Assembly (NCBI RefSeq): GCF_000271305.1 | Contig: NZ_AKGD01000004.1 | Location: forward strand, 186,001 to 250,000 | Origin: Hydrocarboniphaga effusa AP103 | GTDB lineage: Bacteria; Pseudomonadota; Gammaproteobacteria; Nevskiales; Nevskiaceae | DNA: 64,000 nt | Reading direction: 5' to 3' | Part shown: one piece after another, positions 8,455-16,338 of the stretch | How the letters are laid out: each line of letters opens with the position of its first letter | Position numbering within the stretch: position 1 is the first letter of the stretch | Made by a program: the position numbers and the translations under genes | Notes under the pieces: model-generated | What the model saw: the letters and a program-made list of their open reading frames with translations, nothing else | The model's database searches: none | What the model was told of the DNA's origin: nothing

Positions 8455-10263
8455 ATGAAGTGTCCGTCGATCTCCTCCTGCGCCGCCATCGGAGATGACC
8501 CTTATCTGCTGGCCGAAATCTCTTCGGCACTGGCCAAAAAGTGCACGTACTTTCCGGTTTTGGACAGCCCCCGCTTGCACTGGCCTCAAGTTGAATCTCC
8601 TGCGACTCGGCGCCGGAACGCACTGGCCAGGATGCAGGTAAAAACTGTGGTCTACGCTGGGCTTGACCCTCACGTCGATACGGTTCTTTCGAGAGGCATT
8701 CCCAGCGGACAAATTGTCCGCATCGCGGACGGCTCTCAAATCGACAGGGCACTGCCGGGAGCTCGAAAACAAGCTGTCTTCCAATGGGGCAAGGAACACC
8801 TGGCCCTCGGCCTTTTGCGAGCGCTGCGTCTGAATGCGCGCATCCAGTTCGACGGCGTGTCCGAGGCGGCGTCTGTTCCAAGTGTGTCGGGCCATTTGGT
8901 CGTCTGCGAAGAAGGCGACTTGCACGCTCAGGTGGTCGCGGCGAACTACGCGCACGCGCTCGACGCAGGCCTCATCCTGATACCGGCGGTGGAACGCAGG
9001 TTGGGAGAAAAGCTGTTGGAGCGCTTTTACAGCGCGACTGAGGTCCGAGATCGCCCTATGGGTGAAGTTCTGGAGGAGCTTCGGGGTGAGCTACGGGAGA
9101 TGGCAGGAGGTGTGTCGCAAGCTGATTACGATTCGGCGACCTTCTTTACGAGTAGAGTCCCGTGGGGTTATGCGTTTCCGGAACGTCCTTCCACGCATAT
9201 CTTTCTATATCCAGACGTTGGCATTTGCGTCTTGCATGGCTTACTTGCTGAGCAGGCAACGACACCAGGAATCAAAGTCGCCGCCGTAGTCGATCCTGGG
9301 CAAGTTCTCGCCACGGAAGTCGATGTTGCGATTAAATCGCTGTGCGACAGCAGTGTATTTACCAAGATGCTTGCAGACCGCAACGCCAGTGTTCGACAGG
9401 TAGCTCGGACAATCGAGCTGTATCCATACGACTTTTTGTTGATCTCGACTCACTGCGGAGACGACGGAGGTTGGCGGCGGACCTACGAGTTCAAGGATCG
9501 TGGCGGTAGGCAGCGTACGTTGGTAGTCGATGTTGCTGCTGCATTCTCTCGGTTGGATGACAGTGACCGAATCGAAGTCATGGAGCACATTCGATTCGTA
9601 GCCTTGGACGGCGTGGATATCACCGATCCGTCGGCACACTCTGACCATATCGGCTCAGTGAAGCTCGAATTCAGTGAGCTGATATCGCGCCAAGAGCTAG
9701 AGCCTGTTCATGTGGAGACGGTGCAGCGAGTCGTCGGGTCTGCGGCGTTGAAGATGGCGGATGGCTCATACATCTGCCACCCACGATCGCTCGCAAACGA
9801 GCGCACCCCGATTGTGTTCAACAATGCTTGCGTGTCATGGCACGAGCTTGCGCTCGCTTTCACCTTTTCCGGCGCTCGTTGCTACATCGGAACACTATGG
9901 AGCGTTCGCGACTCCGAGGCGCAAGTGCTCGGAGAAAAGGTTCTTGGCACTTATTTCGGCGAGCCACTGGAGGTCGCGTTGTGGCAATCTCAGAACGACA
10001 TTTGGGGCGACGATGTCGCTCGTCGTCCATATGTGATGATCGGAACCAACTTTCAAAGGCTGCGAGGCACAAGAAATGACGGGCCTCTGCGCGTTCTTTC
10101 CATTCTCAAAGCGTCAAAAAGCGAGTGGCAACGACGCCTCGACCTCATCACTGCCCCTGACGATCAGCAAAAATCGGCGCTGGGTGACTACATTCGCTAT
10201 CTCGATGACGAGATAAAAGGGTTAACCAGTCGCTGGATAAAGCGCCCCCCACCTAAGCGTTGA
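8455..10263 (+). CDS. CHAT-domain (caspase-like) protein, function unknown
   Basis: About 602 residues from the ATG at 8455, which has an AGGACGAGGA purine tract upstream; an in-frame ATG at 8392 is less likely. The C-terminal half has the CHAT peptidase pattern. The catalytic His is in LLISTHCGDDGG (about His333) and the catalytic Cys in IVFNNACVSW (about Cys459). These are followed by the fold-specific FSGARCYIGTLWSVRDSEA segment, cf. GA..VIGTLW.V in known CHAT proteins. The N-terminal about 320 residues match no domain I recognise. There is no signal peptide. It stands 128 bp after cadR on the same strand, between two metal operons, with no evident substrate partner next to it. CHAT proteases cleave partner proteins in several stress and defence systems; the role here is unknown. 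Confidence 0.8.
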   Translation: MKCPSISSCAAIGDDPYLLAEISSALAKKCTYFPVLDSPRLHWPQVESPATRRRNALARMQVKTVVYAGLDPHVDTVLSRGIPSGQIVRIADGSQIDRALPGARKQAVFQWGKEHLALGLLRALRLNARIQFDGVSEAASVPSVSGHLVVCEEGDLHAQVVAANYAHALDAGLILIPAVERRLGEKLLERFYSATEVRDRPMGEVLEELRGELREMAGGVSQADYDSATFFTSRVPWGYAFPERPSTHIFLYPDVGICVLHGLLAEQATTPGIKVAAVVDPGQVLATEVDVAIKSLCDSSVFTKMLADRNASVRQVARTIELYPYDFLLISTHCGDDGGWRRTYEFKDRGGRQRTLVVDVAAAFSRLDDSDRIEVMEHIRFVALDGVDITDPSAHSDHIGSVKLEFSELISRQELEPVHVETVQRVVGSAALKMADGSYICHPRSLANERTPIVFNNACVSWHELALAFTFSGARCYIGTLWSVRDSEAQVLGEKVLGTYFGEPLEVALWQSQNDIWGDDVARRPYVMIGTNFQRLRGTRNDGPLRVLSILKASKSEWQRRLDLITAPDDQQKSALGDYIRYLDDEIKGLTSRWIKRPPPKR

Positions 10264-10293
10264 TCTGGTTTCGAATCACAGCCCCGACGATAC

Positions 10294-10324
10294 CGCTGCC
10301 CAACCGACATTCGGTCGGGCAGCG
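10294..10324. terminator. Hairpin between convergent CHAT and MerT-like genes
   Basis: CGCTGCCC (10294-10301) pairs with GGGCAGCG (10317-10324), extended after one mismatch by three more pairs, with a 7-base loop. It lies in the 77-bp gap between two converging genes. There is no long T run on either side, so it may be a weak bidirectional terminator or an RNA 3'-end stabiliser. Confidence 0.4.
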
Positions 10325-10340
10325 TTGCTTCCAGGGCAGA

Positions 10341-10733
10341 TCAGCCAATGCTGGGCAGCACGAACGCGAAGAACACTCCGAGTCCGAAGATCGCCAGCGA
10401 GACCAAGTAAACGCCCAGACTGGCCCGACGAGCCCGCATGCAAGCGGCAGCAAGCCTCGCATCTGCCGGGCAAGGCGCGAGACGAGCGCGGTATTGCAGT
10501 CCGCCGGCTATCGCGAGCATGACACCGGCACTACCGAACACGAGGGCCTTGTGTGTCGAGAGCCAGATCAATTGCGGCACGGCGGTAACCAGCCCCGCCA
10601 GCGTGGCGCCTGCCCCGATCGCAACCAACAGCGCGGGTAGCGCACAGCAGATCAGCGTCGAGCTGCTGGTGGCGATCGACAGAAGAGCACTCCAGAGGCT
10701 GCCGCGTAAGTCGGGATGGAGTTGATCCGTCAT
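10341..10733 (-). CDS. MerT-like small heavy-metal transport membrane protein
   Basis: A 130-residue protein with three or four hydrophobic segments. A vicinal Cys pair in the first helix (SSSTLICCALPALL) and a second pair in CPADARLAAAC mirror the MerT layout of thiol pairs that hand metal across the inner membrane. Its start overlaps the stop of the upstream MerP-like gene by 4 bases. No merA or merR is nearby, so mercury is not assured as substrate. It is probably a metal uptake/relay protein. Confidence 0.65.
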   Translation of the reverse strand: MTDQLHPDLRGSLWSALLSIATSSSTLICCALPALLVAIGAGATLAGLVTAVPQLIWLSTHKALVFGSAGVMLAIAGGLQYRARLAPCPADARLAAACMRARRASLGVYLVSLAIFGLGVFFAFVLPSIG

Positions 10734-11068
10734 GGCTTGCTCTTGAGGCGAGTGCGGATTTCTTCAAACGTTTCGGATGTCCGCTCGATGGACTGGAGCG
10801 TGTAGCCGGCTTCCGTCAGCGTGCTGCGGAGGTCTTCATCCTTCACATCCTTTCCGGGCTTCAGTGCGACAGCGACCAGTCCATTTTCGAGGTTTACGAG
10901 TACGTCGGATGTCGCGTCCATCTTCCCGAGTTTTTTCGAGATTCCTTGTGCACAGAAGGCGCACACCAGCCCGTCAACTTTCATCTCGATGGTGCGAGGT
11001 GCGTCGTTTGCCCATGCAGCAAAGCTCAGTACGGCCGAAAGTAATGCGGTGATTAGAAAGCGAGTCAT
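10730..11068 (-). CDS. Periplasmic heavy-metal-associated (MerP-like) metallochaperone
   Basis: A 112-residue protein with signal peptide (MTRFLITALLSAVLSFAAWA) and an HMA ferredoxin-like domain whose metal loop reads GLVCAFCAQGI (CxxC), in place of the usual GMTCxxC. The fold signature KLGKMDATSDVLVNLENG follows. It probably binds a soft metal in the periplasm and passes it to the MerT-like protein encoded next, with which it overlaps by ATGA. Confidence 0.8.
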   Translation of the reverse strand: MTRFLITALLSAVLSFAAWANDAPRTIEMKVDGLVCAFCAQGISKKLGKMDATSDVLVNLENGLVAVALKPGKDVKDEDLRSTLTEAGYTLQSIERTSETFEEIRTRLKSKP

Positions 11069-11077
11069 GGGAAGCTC

Positions 11078-11740
11078 CTAAAAATTGATCATGAACATGG
11101 ACTGGAGGTGGCCATCGATCGTCACGCCAGCCTCAATCCAGAAAGCGGTTGTGCGTCCGTTCTTGAACAGGCGAACCAGTGCGGCCGGTTCGACGCCGTC
11201 ATAGAGACCGCCGGTGTAGTCGCGAGCCTGCACAAGCAGCCAGGTCGCCAGCCGATCCCAGTCATGCGGATAAGGCGCCCAGCCGAGTTGGAAGGTATCG
11301 ATGCGGTGCGAGAACCCGTCTTTGGCGTACTGCCAGTCCGTCCTCAGCGAGGAATAGAAGCGCAGGGTTTCGTAGTCGATCTGACCACCCGCGTTCCAGG
11401 CGAACTTCCGGCCCGTTGTGTCGCTACTGTCGGCACTGCCGATGCCGCCCCAACCGAAAACATTCGCTTGGGCGCGAGGAAGGTTCCAGCGATGCAGCAG
11501 CAGGTTGCCGCGTAGATAAGTGATGTCTCTTGAGAAATCGCCATCGTCGGCATCGAGCCGAAGATTGCCGACGCCAGCAGACCAGCGATAGCTGGGGGCG
11601 TAGAACGCCTGTGCTTCCGTCATGGTGCCGGCGCCGTATTCCCCCATCAAAGCCGTGCCGCCTTGATAAGCGATGGGTTTGGCAAAAGCAGGAGCAGTCA
11701 GCAAGCAAGCCGACAAGCCCCACACGCGAAACGTGGACAT
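11078..11740 (-). CDS. Outer-membrane beta-barrel protein of metal cluster, hypothetical
   Basis: A 220-residue protein with signal peptide (about 20 residues ending APAFA) and alternating hydrophobic/polar strands rich in Tyr, Trp and Gly. It ends in MFMINF, a terminal Phe typical of outer-membrane barrel proteins recognised by BamA. It lies 9 bp upstream of the MerP-like gene and 51 bp downstream of the CopL-like gene, so the four genes form one operon. Similar proteins occur beside MerT/MerP-like pairs; whether it is a pore or a structural protein is unknown. Confidence 0.65.
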   Translation of the reverse strand: MSTFRVWGLSACLLTAPAFAKPIAYQGGTALMGEYGAGTMTEAQAFYAPSYRWSAGVGNLRLDADDGDFSRDITYLRGNLLLHRWNLPRAQANVFGWGGIGSADSSDTTGRKFAWNAGGQIDYETLRFYSSLRTDWQYAKDGFSHRIDTFQLGWAPYPHDWDRLATWLLVQARDYTGGLYDGVEPAALVRLFKNGRTTAFWIEAGVTIDGHLQSMFMINF

Positions 11741-11791
11741 GGTGTCCTCCTAATTGAATTGGAAGGCGCCGCCGCGAAGCGGCGCAGCAGC

Positions 11792-12142
11792 TCAACTCAG
11801 GAGGACGGCAGGGGGCCTTAGCAATCGATCGGGACGTGCCGGTGGCAAAGCCACGACGGCAGGGATTTTCTCGAAACGAGAAAGGACAAAGCCGTCGATC
11901 GCCGAGATCGGCGGAGCCAGCGCCGTCAACACGCCGAAGCAATTCGGGTCGCAGTGGCAGTCGCTCTTTTGATCGTCGCAGCACGGCATCTTGGCCGGCA
12001 TCGAAACGGGGTCATGGCACGGCATAGCCTTCACTGCCGTCTGCTCGGGCATGGCTATCGTGGGTGCCATCGACAGCGCGCTGCCCAGGCCCTCGACGAG
12101 GACCACCAGAATCAGCAGCAGGGCTTTGACCAACTTCGGCAT
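11792..12142 (-). CDS. CopL/DUF2946-like small Cys/Met-rich secreted protein
   Basis: A 116-residue protein with an N-terminal hydrophobic signal (ALLLILVVLVEGLGSALS), a Met/Cys/His-rich middle (MPCHDPVSMPAKMPCCDD then CHCDPNC) and a C-terminus PARPDRLLRPPAVLLS. The RPP ending is shared with the product at 25273-25635 and with CopL-type copper-responsive leader proteins. It is first in the operon 12142-10341. Metal binding is inferred from composition. Confidence 0.6.
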   Translation of the reverse strand: MPKLVKALLLILVVLVEGLGSALSMAPTIAMPEQTAVKAMPCHDPVSMPAKMPCCDDQKSDCHCDPNCFGVLTALAPPISAIDGFVLSRFEKIPAVVALPPARPDRLLRPPAVLLS

Positions 12143-12184
12143 GGGGCCAGCTTAGATCATCTCGATTGCCCGCGTGCAGGGACG

Positions 12185-12931
12185 CTACTGGCGAGCTGTC
12201 GCAATAGACGACAGGTCCGTCGTCTGATCAATCGGGCGTCCATCTTCCTTCCGCTCCGAATACCGATCGACGAGCTGGGATGTGTGTGGCCGCAGCAGCA
12301 CCGTCATCCGAACAAGCTCTTCCATCACGTCGACAATCCGATCGTAGTAAGCCGAGGGACGCATGCGGCCCGCAGCGTCGAATTCCTCGAACGCCTTGGC
12401 GACGCTGGATTGGTTGGGGATAGTGAACATCCGCATCCAACGCCCCAGGAGCCGCAGCGTGTTGACGGCGTTGAAGGACTGCGAGCCGCCCGACACCTGC
12501 ATCACTGCCAGCGTGCGTCCTTGCGTGGGACGCATGCCGCCCATGTTGAGCGGGAGATGATCGATCTGAGCTTTCATTAGGCCAGTGATCTGTCCGTGCC
12601 GCTCGGGGCTGCACCAAACCTGTCCTTCCGACCACATCGACAGCTGCCGCAGTTCCTTGACGGCTGGGTGATCGTCTCCAGCAACCTGATCCGGGAGAGG
12701 AAGATCGGACGGATCAAAGATGCGGACCTCTGCCCCGAAGAATTTCAACAGTCGCGCCGCTTCTTCCGTAGCCAAGCGGGAGAACGAGCGCTGCCGAAGC
12801 GATCCGTACAGCAACAGAATGCGAGGCGGCGGTTCGGTTTGGCCAAGACCAATCGCCGGACGGCGATGAGCAAAGGTTTTGTCCAGTGCTGGCAGATGGT
12901 CCGGGTCTGAAAGGTCACGAACGCGCGTCAT
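12185..12931 (-). CDS. arsH: ArsH NADPH-dependent FMN oxidoreductase
   Basis: A 248-residue flavodoxin-like protein, normal ArsH length. The FMN phosphate loop reads LLLYGSLRQRSFSR, followed by the ArsH-specific CSPERHGQITGLMKAQID segment. In characterised homologues ArsH oxidises trivalent methylarsenicals to less toxic pentavalent forms. It is the last gene of the ars operon and overlaps arsC (12928-13371) by 4 bases. Confidence 0.92.
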   Translation of the reverse strand: MTRVRDLSDPDHLPALDKTFAHRRPAIGLGQTEPPPRILLLYGSLRQRSFSRLATEEAARLLKFFGAEVRIFDPSDLPLPDQVAGDDHPAVKELRQLSMWSEGQVWCSPERHGQITGLMKAQIDHLPLNMGGMRPTQGRTLAVMQVSGGSQSFNAVNTLRLLGRWMRMFTIPNQSSVAKAFEEFDAAGRMRPSAYYDRIVDVMEELVRMTVLLRPHTSQLVDRYSERKEDGRPIDQTTDLSSIATARQ

Positions 12932-13371
12932 ATCGACTTGCTCGCAACGACACGCTTTCCGGTTTCGTCGATGACGCGTTCGCCATCTTCTTTGGTGAAA
13001 GCGCCGCGTTGTTCGGCCGGTAGCAGGTCCAGCACCCGTTCGGAAGGGCGACAGAGCCGAACACCCAGCGGCGACACCACGATAGGCCGGTTGATCAGAA
13101 TGGGGTGAATCATCATCGCGTCAAGCAACTGCTCGTCCGAAACACTGGGATCATTCAAGCCCAATGTTGCGACCTCGCTTTCTTTGGCTCGCAGCAATTC
13201 GCGTGGACTGATGCCCATTCGTTCGATCAGGGATTCCAGCAGCGGCCGAACCGGCGGCGTCTTGAGGTATTCGATGACGTGGGGCTCGATCCCGGCATTG
13301 CGGATCATGGCCAAGGTATTCCGCGATGTGCCGCATGCGGGGTTGTGATAGATCACGATGTCAGTGGTCAT
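12928..13371 (-). CDS. arsC: Arsenate reductase, glutaredoxin-coupled type
   Basis: A 147-residue ArsC of the E. coli plasmid R773 type. The N-terminal active site is IYHNPACGTSRNTL with the single catalytic Cys, and the conserved LINRPIVVSPLGVRLCRPSE provides the arsenate-binding arginines. It reduces As(V) to As(III) using glutathione/glutaredoxin. It is the second arsenate reductase of this operon; the other (14430-14930) belongs to the low-molecular-weight phosphatase fold. Confidence 0.93.
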   Translation of the reverse strand: MTTDIVIYHNPACGTSRNTLAMIRNAGIEPHVIEYLKTPPVRPLLESLIERMGISPRELLRAKESEVATLGLNDPSVSDEQLLDAMMIHPILINRPIVVSPLGVRLCRPSERVLDLLPAEQRGAFTKEDGERVIDETGKRVVASKSI

Positions 13372-13374
13372 TGT

Positions 13375-14433
13375 TCAAGCGACAGCCTTTTCGGAGTAAC
13401 GGGTGCGCTTCAACCACAGCGCGACATGGACCAGGGCCAGCAGCACCGGCACTTCAACGAGAGGCCCGATCACCGTCGCGAAGGCAACCGGTGAAGCCAA
13501 GCCAAAGCTGGCGATGGCAACGGCAATCGCCAGCTCGAAATTGTTGCTCGCCGCAGTGAACGCGATGGCAGTGGTTCGTGGATAGTCGGCTTCGATCATT
13601 CGCCCCATCGCGAAGCTGATCGCAAACATGATCAGGAAGTAGATCGCCAGCGGAAGCGCGATGCGTAACGCATCCATCGGCAGCGCGACCAGCTGATCGC
13701 CCTTTAGGCTGAACATCGCCACGATGGTGAACAGTAGTGCGATCAACGTCAGCGGCCCGATCTTTGGCAGGAATCTCTGCTCGTACCATGTCGCGCCCTT
13801 GGCTTTGAGCAGGATGCGGCGTGTCAGAAAGCCAGCCAGGAACGGGATGCCAAGATAGATCAGCACGGCCTTGGCGACTGTTCCAAATCCCACTTCGATG
13901 ATCTGGCCGTCCAACCCAAACAGCGGCGGCAGTACGGAGAGGAACAGCCACGCGTAGGCGCTAAAGAACACGATCTGGAAGATCGAATTGAATGCGACGA
14001 GACCGGCCACGTATTGGCTGCTGCCGCAGGCGAGCTGGTTCCAGACCAAGACCATCGCGATGCAACGAGCCAAGCCGATCAGGATCAAGCCGGTCATGTA
14101 TGCGGGCTCATCACGCAGAAACAGAACGGCAAGCCCGAACATCAGCAACGGGCCGATCACCCAGTTCTGAATCAGCGACAGCAGCAGAATCCGGCGATCA
14201 CGGAACACTTCTGGCAGCTCTTCATAACGCACCTTCGCCAGCGGCGGGTACATCATCACGATCAAGCCGATTGCGATCGGAAGGTTGGTTGAACCGATCG
14301 ACAGCTGATCAAGCTGCTGAGGCAATCCGCCGATCGTTGTCGCCAACAGAACGCCAACGCCCATTGCCAGGAAAATCCATAGCGTCAGATAGCGGTCGAG
14401 AAAGCCGAGCCGTGTCGGAGTTGCAGTGCTCAT
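13375..14433 (-). CDS. acr3: Arsenite efflux permease Acr3
   Basis: About 352 residues from the ATG at 14433, which overlaps the upstream arsC stop by 4 bases; a 69-residue longer frame is a shadow of arsC. It has ten hydrophobic helices. The family cysteine is in LIGLARCIAMVLVWN (TM4 region, essential for As(III) transport in Acr3). A conserved Glu-bearing helix NNFELAIAVAIASFG is also present. This inner-membrane exporter removes the arsenite produced by both ArsC enzymes. Confidence 0.92.
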   Translation of the reverse strand: MSTATPTRLGFLDRYLTLWIFLAMGVGVLLATTIGGLPQQLDQLSIGSTNLPIAIGLIVMMYPPLAKVRYEELPEVFRDRRILLLSLIQNWVIGPLLMFGLAVLFLRDEPAYMTGLILIGLARCIAMVLVWNQLACGSSQYVAGLVAFNSIFQIVFFSAYAWLFLSVLPPLFGLDGQIIEVGFGTVAKAVLIYLGIPFLAGFLTRRILLKAKGATWYEQRFLPKIGPLTLIALLFTIVAMFSLKGDQLVALPMDALRIALPLAIYFLIMFAISFAMGRMIEADYPRTTAIAFTAASNNFELAIAVAIASFGLASPVAFATVIGPLVEVPVLLALVHVALWLKRTRYSEKAVA

Positions 14434-14930
14434 GATCGGCCCGCTTCTTTGACTTGCTGGAGCATCGCCAAGTGATCGAGTTTGTCGAATGGCAGGCTGG
14501 CGAAGATTTCGATGCGGCGCTTCAACGTCACGAAGGTGTCGGTGAAGGCTTGGCGAATCTCGTCTGGCGTGCCGATGACAGCGGCCGGGTCCGGCATTCC
14601 CCAATGCGCTGTCATGGGCTTGCCCGGCCAGTACGGACACGCTTCACCCGCTGCCTGATCGCAAACAGTGAAAATGAAATCCAGCGCTGGCGAACCAAGC
14701 TGCGCGAACTCGTCCCAGCTTTTGCTGCGAAGTCCCTTGGTAGGAATTCCGCTGCGCTCCAGCAGTTCGAGTGCATACGGGTTTGGCTCGCCCTTGGGGT
14801 GGCTGCCGGCGCTGTAGCCAACGAACCGTCCGCTGCTGATCGGAAGGTGGTTCAGGGCGGCTTCGGCCAGAATCGACCGAGCAGAATTGCCGGTGCAAAG
14901 GAACAACACGTTGTAGGGGCGATGGCTCAC
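14430..14930 (-). CDS. arsC: Arsenate reductase, low-molecular-weight phosphatase/thioredoxin type
   Basis: About 166 residues starting at the GTG at 14930, whose GTGA overlaps the arsN2 stop; an upstream ATG at 14966 is possible but would overlap arsN2 by 40 bases. The phosphatase-like P-loop LFLCTGNSARS carries the catalytic Cys, and a conserved Cys (FTVCDQAAGEACPYWPG) supplies the resolving thiol area. The MPDPAA motif provides the general acid Asp. It reduces arsenate with thioredoxin-type coupling. Confidence 0.88.
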   Translation of the reverse strand: MSHRPYNVLFLCTGNSARSILAEAALNHLPISSGRFVGYSAGSHPKGEPNPYALELLERSGIPTKGLRSKSWDEFAQLGSPALDFIFTVCDQAAGEACPYWPGKPMTAHWGMPDPAAVIGTPDEIRQAFTDTFVTLKRRIEIFASLPFDKLDHLAMLQQVKEAGRS

Positions 14931-15367
14931 AGCGATTTGCTCATGAAGGTGGAAGATGAAGGGCACAACCCGCTGAACTGCGGTGTTTTCGAGATGGCCG
15001 TCGGTGCGCTTGCACGGGATGCGGGGCCATAGCCGAAGCGTTCGAAGTAAGCGCCGGCTGTTGTCGTGAGAAGGTAGAGCACGCGAATGCCGAGTCCACT
15101 CGCTAATCTCTCGGCCAAGGTCACCAGCTGGCCGCCCAGGCCGCTGTAGCGCGCGTCGTTCGCAACGACCAGCGAGCGCAGCAAACCGATATCGCCGTAG
15201 GGCTCTACTCCAACCGCTCCGACGATGCCCGAGCCTCGCCAGGCGATCAGAAAGCCCGCGAGCCGTGAGGTGTCGAGGTCTTCTGTCGGCAGTTTTTCGG
15301 CTTCAAGCAGACGGCGCAGTGCGTCGAAGTCGGCTGGGGTCGCCGACTCGATGCGAATCTCAGCCAC
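14927..15367 (-). CDS. arsN2: GNAT N-acetyltransferase, ArsN2 family
   Basis: A 146-residue GNAT-fold protein. The acetyl-CoA loop is in LRSLVVANDARYSGLGGQL, followed by the family ending LLTTTAGAYFERFGYGPASR. ArsN2 genes are embedded in ars operons; ArsN1 relatives acetylate arsinothricin and phosphinothricin, while the ArsN2 substrate is less clear. It overlaps arsI by 8 bases at its start and the following arsC by 4 at its end. Confidence 0.85.
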   Translation of the reverse strand: MAEIRIESATPADFDALRRLLEAEKLPTEDLDTSRLAGFLIAWRGSGIVGAVGVEPYGDIGLLRSLVVANDARYSGLGGQLVTLAERLASGLGIRVLYLLTTTAGAYFERFGYGPASRASAPTAISKTPQFSGLCPSSSTFMSKSL

Positions 15368-15830
15368 AGCACGCGCTCTGAACCTTGATCGGGATCGCGC
15401 TGATGCTGACCTTTGGCGTGCAGCAGGCGCTGGCCTTGTCGGCCTTCACCGCGGCAGTGCCGAACACCGGAATGTCACCGAGCGTGTGAAACGTCTCCCA
15501 CGCGATGCCCTGCGGGTCTTCGATCCAGTGCTTGTCCGATTTCGCGTAGCAGCAGGCCGCCCCCATTTCCTCGACGGCGGCGATATCAGCCTGCTGCGCC
15601 TGCTCACGGAGCTGGGTCAGCTCGTCGCTGGTATCGACCTGGAAGCCAAGATGGTTGAGCCCGGCTTTACCTTCGCGAGTGGAGATCGCGAAGTTGATGC
15701 GCGGATCGTCGAGCATCCATTTGGCGTAGTCCGACTTGGCCACTGTGGGCTCGACGCCGAATAGCTTCGAGTAGAAACCGATGCTTTGCCGCAAGTCCAT
15801 CACTGAGACGTGAACGTGGAATCGCTTCAT
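15360..15830 (-). CDS. arsI: ArsI-type C-As lyase (VOC/extradiol dioxygenase family)
   Basis: About 156 residues from the ATG at 15830, placed 2 bp after the arsR stop; a 12-residue longer start (15866) lies inside arsR. The N-terminus RFHVHVSVMDLRQSIGFYSK is the VOC metal-ligand region, a second ligand His is in GLNHLGFQV, and the vicinal thiols are in GAACCYAKSDKHW. These are the features of ArsI, which demethylates methylarsenite with Fe(II) and O2. The tail carries two further CC pairs (ACCTPK, SACCG) that may bind As(III). Confidence 0.87.
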   Translation of the reverse strand: MKRFHVHVSVMDLRQSIGFYSKLFGVEPTVAKSDYAKWMLDDPRINFAISTREGKAGLNHLGFQVDTSDELTQLREQAQQADIAAVEEMGAACCYAKSDKHWIEDPQGIAWETFHTLGDIPVFGTAAVKADKASACCTPKVSISAIPIKVQSACCG

Positions 15831-15832
15831 GG

Positions 15833-16168
15833 TCAGCATTCCTTGCAGGTTGCTGGAATTGCGCAATCGACGGGTGCTGCCGCACTGCCTACGCAGCAGT
15901 TTTCGGTTAAGTAGGCCAGGAGGGCGTTCATAGCCTTGAAGTCCGGGGCGTAGTAAACGAACCGGCCTTCCTGCCGGGACTTGAGCAGGCCTGCGTTGCT
16001 CAGTTCCTTCAGGTGAAAGGACAGGTTGTTGGGTGCCACACCGAGGCGTTCGGCGATCTCGCCCGCCGGCATGCCGTCCGGCCCTTTCTCAACGAGAAGT
16101 CGGAACACGGACAGGCGGGAGGCCTGGGCCAGCGCGGAGAGGCGTGTGACGGCGGTATCGATCTTCAT
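15833..16168 (-). CDS. arsR: ArsR-family arsenite-responsive repressor
   Basis: A 111-residue winged-helix repressor. The recognition region reads IAERLGVAPNNLSFHLKELS, without the Cys-containing helix of the E. coli R773 type. Instead the likely As(III) site is C-terminal: ENCC followed by further cysteines (DC, TC, EC), as in the AfArsR/CgArsR classes. It is first gene of the ars operon and autoregulates it through the palindrome just upstream. The predicted transcription start nearly coincides with its ATG. Confidence 0.92.
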   Translation of the reverse strand: MKIDTAVTRLSALAQASRLSVFRLLVEKGPDGMPAGEIAERLGVAPNNLSFHLKELSNAGLLKSRQEGRFVYYAPDFKAMNALLAYLTENCCVGSAAAPVDCAIPATCKEC

Positions 16169-16169
16169 G

Positions 16170-16204
16170 CTTCAAAGACTATTGAAGTGTCTTTGACGTG
16201 TCAA
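16170..16204 (-). promoter_or_regulatory. ars operon promoter and ArsR operator
   Basis: On the minus strand TTGACA (16204-16199) and TAGTCT (16181-16176) are spaced by 17 bp, a good sigma70 promoter. A perfect inverted repeat CTTCAA-N6-TTGAAG at 16170-16187 covers the -10 box, as expected for ArsR. Further TTCAAT repeats lie at 16205-16225. The expected start of transcription (about 16169) is directly at the arsR ATG (16168). Confidence 0.75.
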
Positions 16205-16338
16205 TAGCCATTGAAATATTGAATTAATTGCCTGGGTGCGACTGCGCCCCATTACGCGCTACATCAAACGTATTTCGCGAAGAACTGCCTACGGGGAGGG
16301 AGATTCGCTGCCCATTTGGATGCGAGTCACTGATCAAC

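Noticed and set aside
14434..14640. 69-residue N-terminal extension of Acr3
   Set aside because: It is the out-of-frame shadow of arsC; the ATG at 14433 in an ATGA overlap gives normal Acr3 length.
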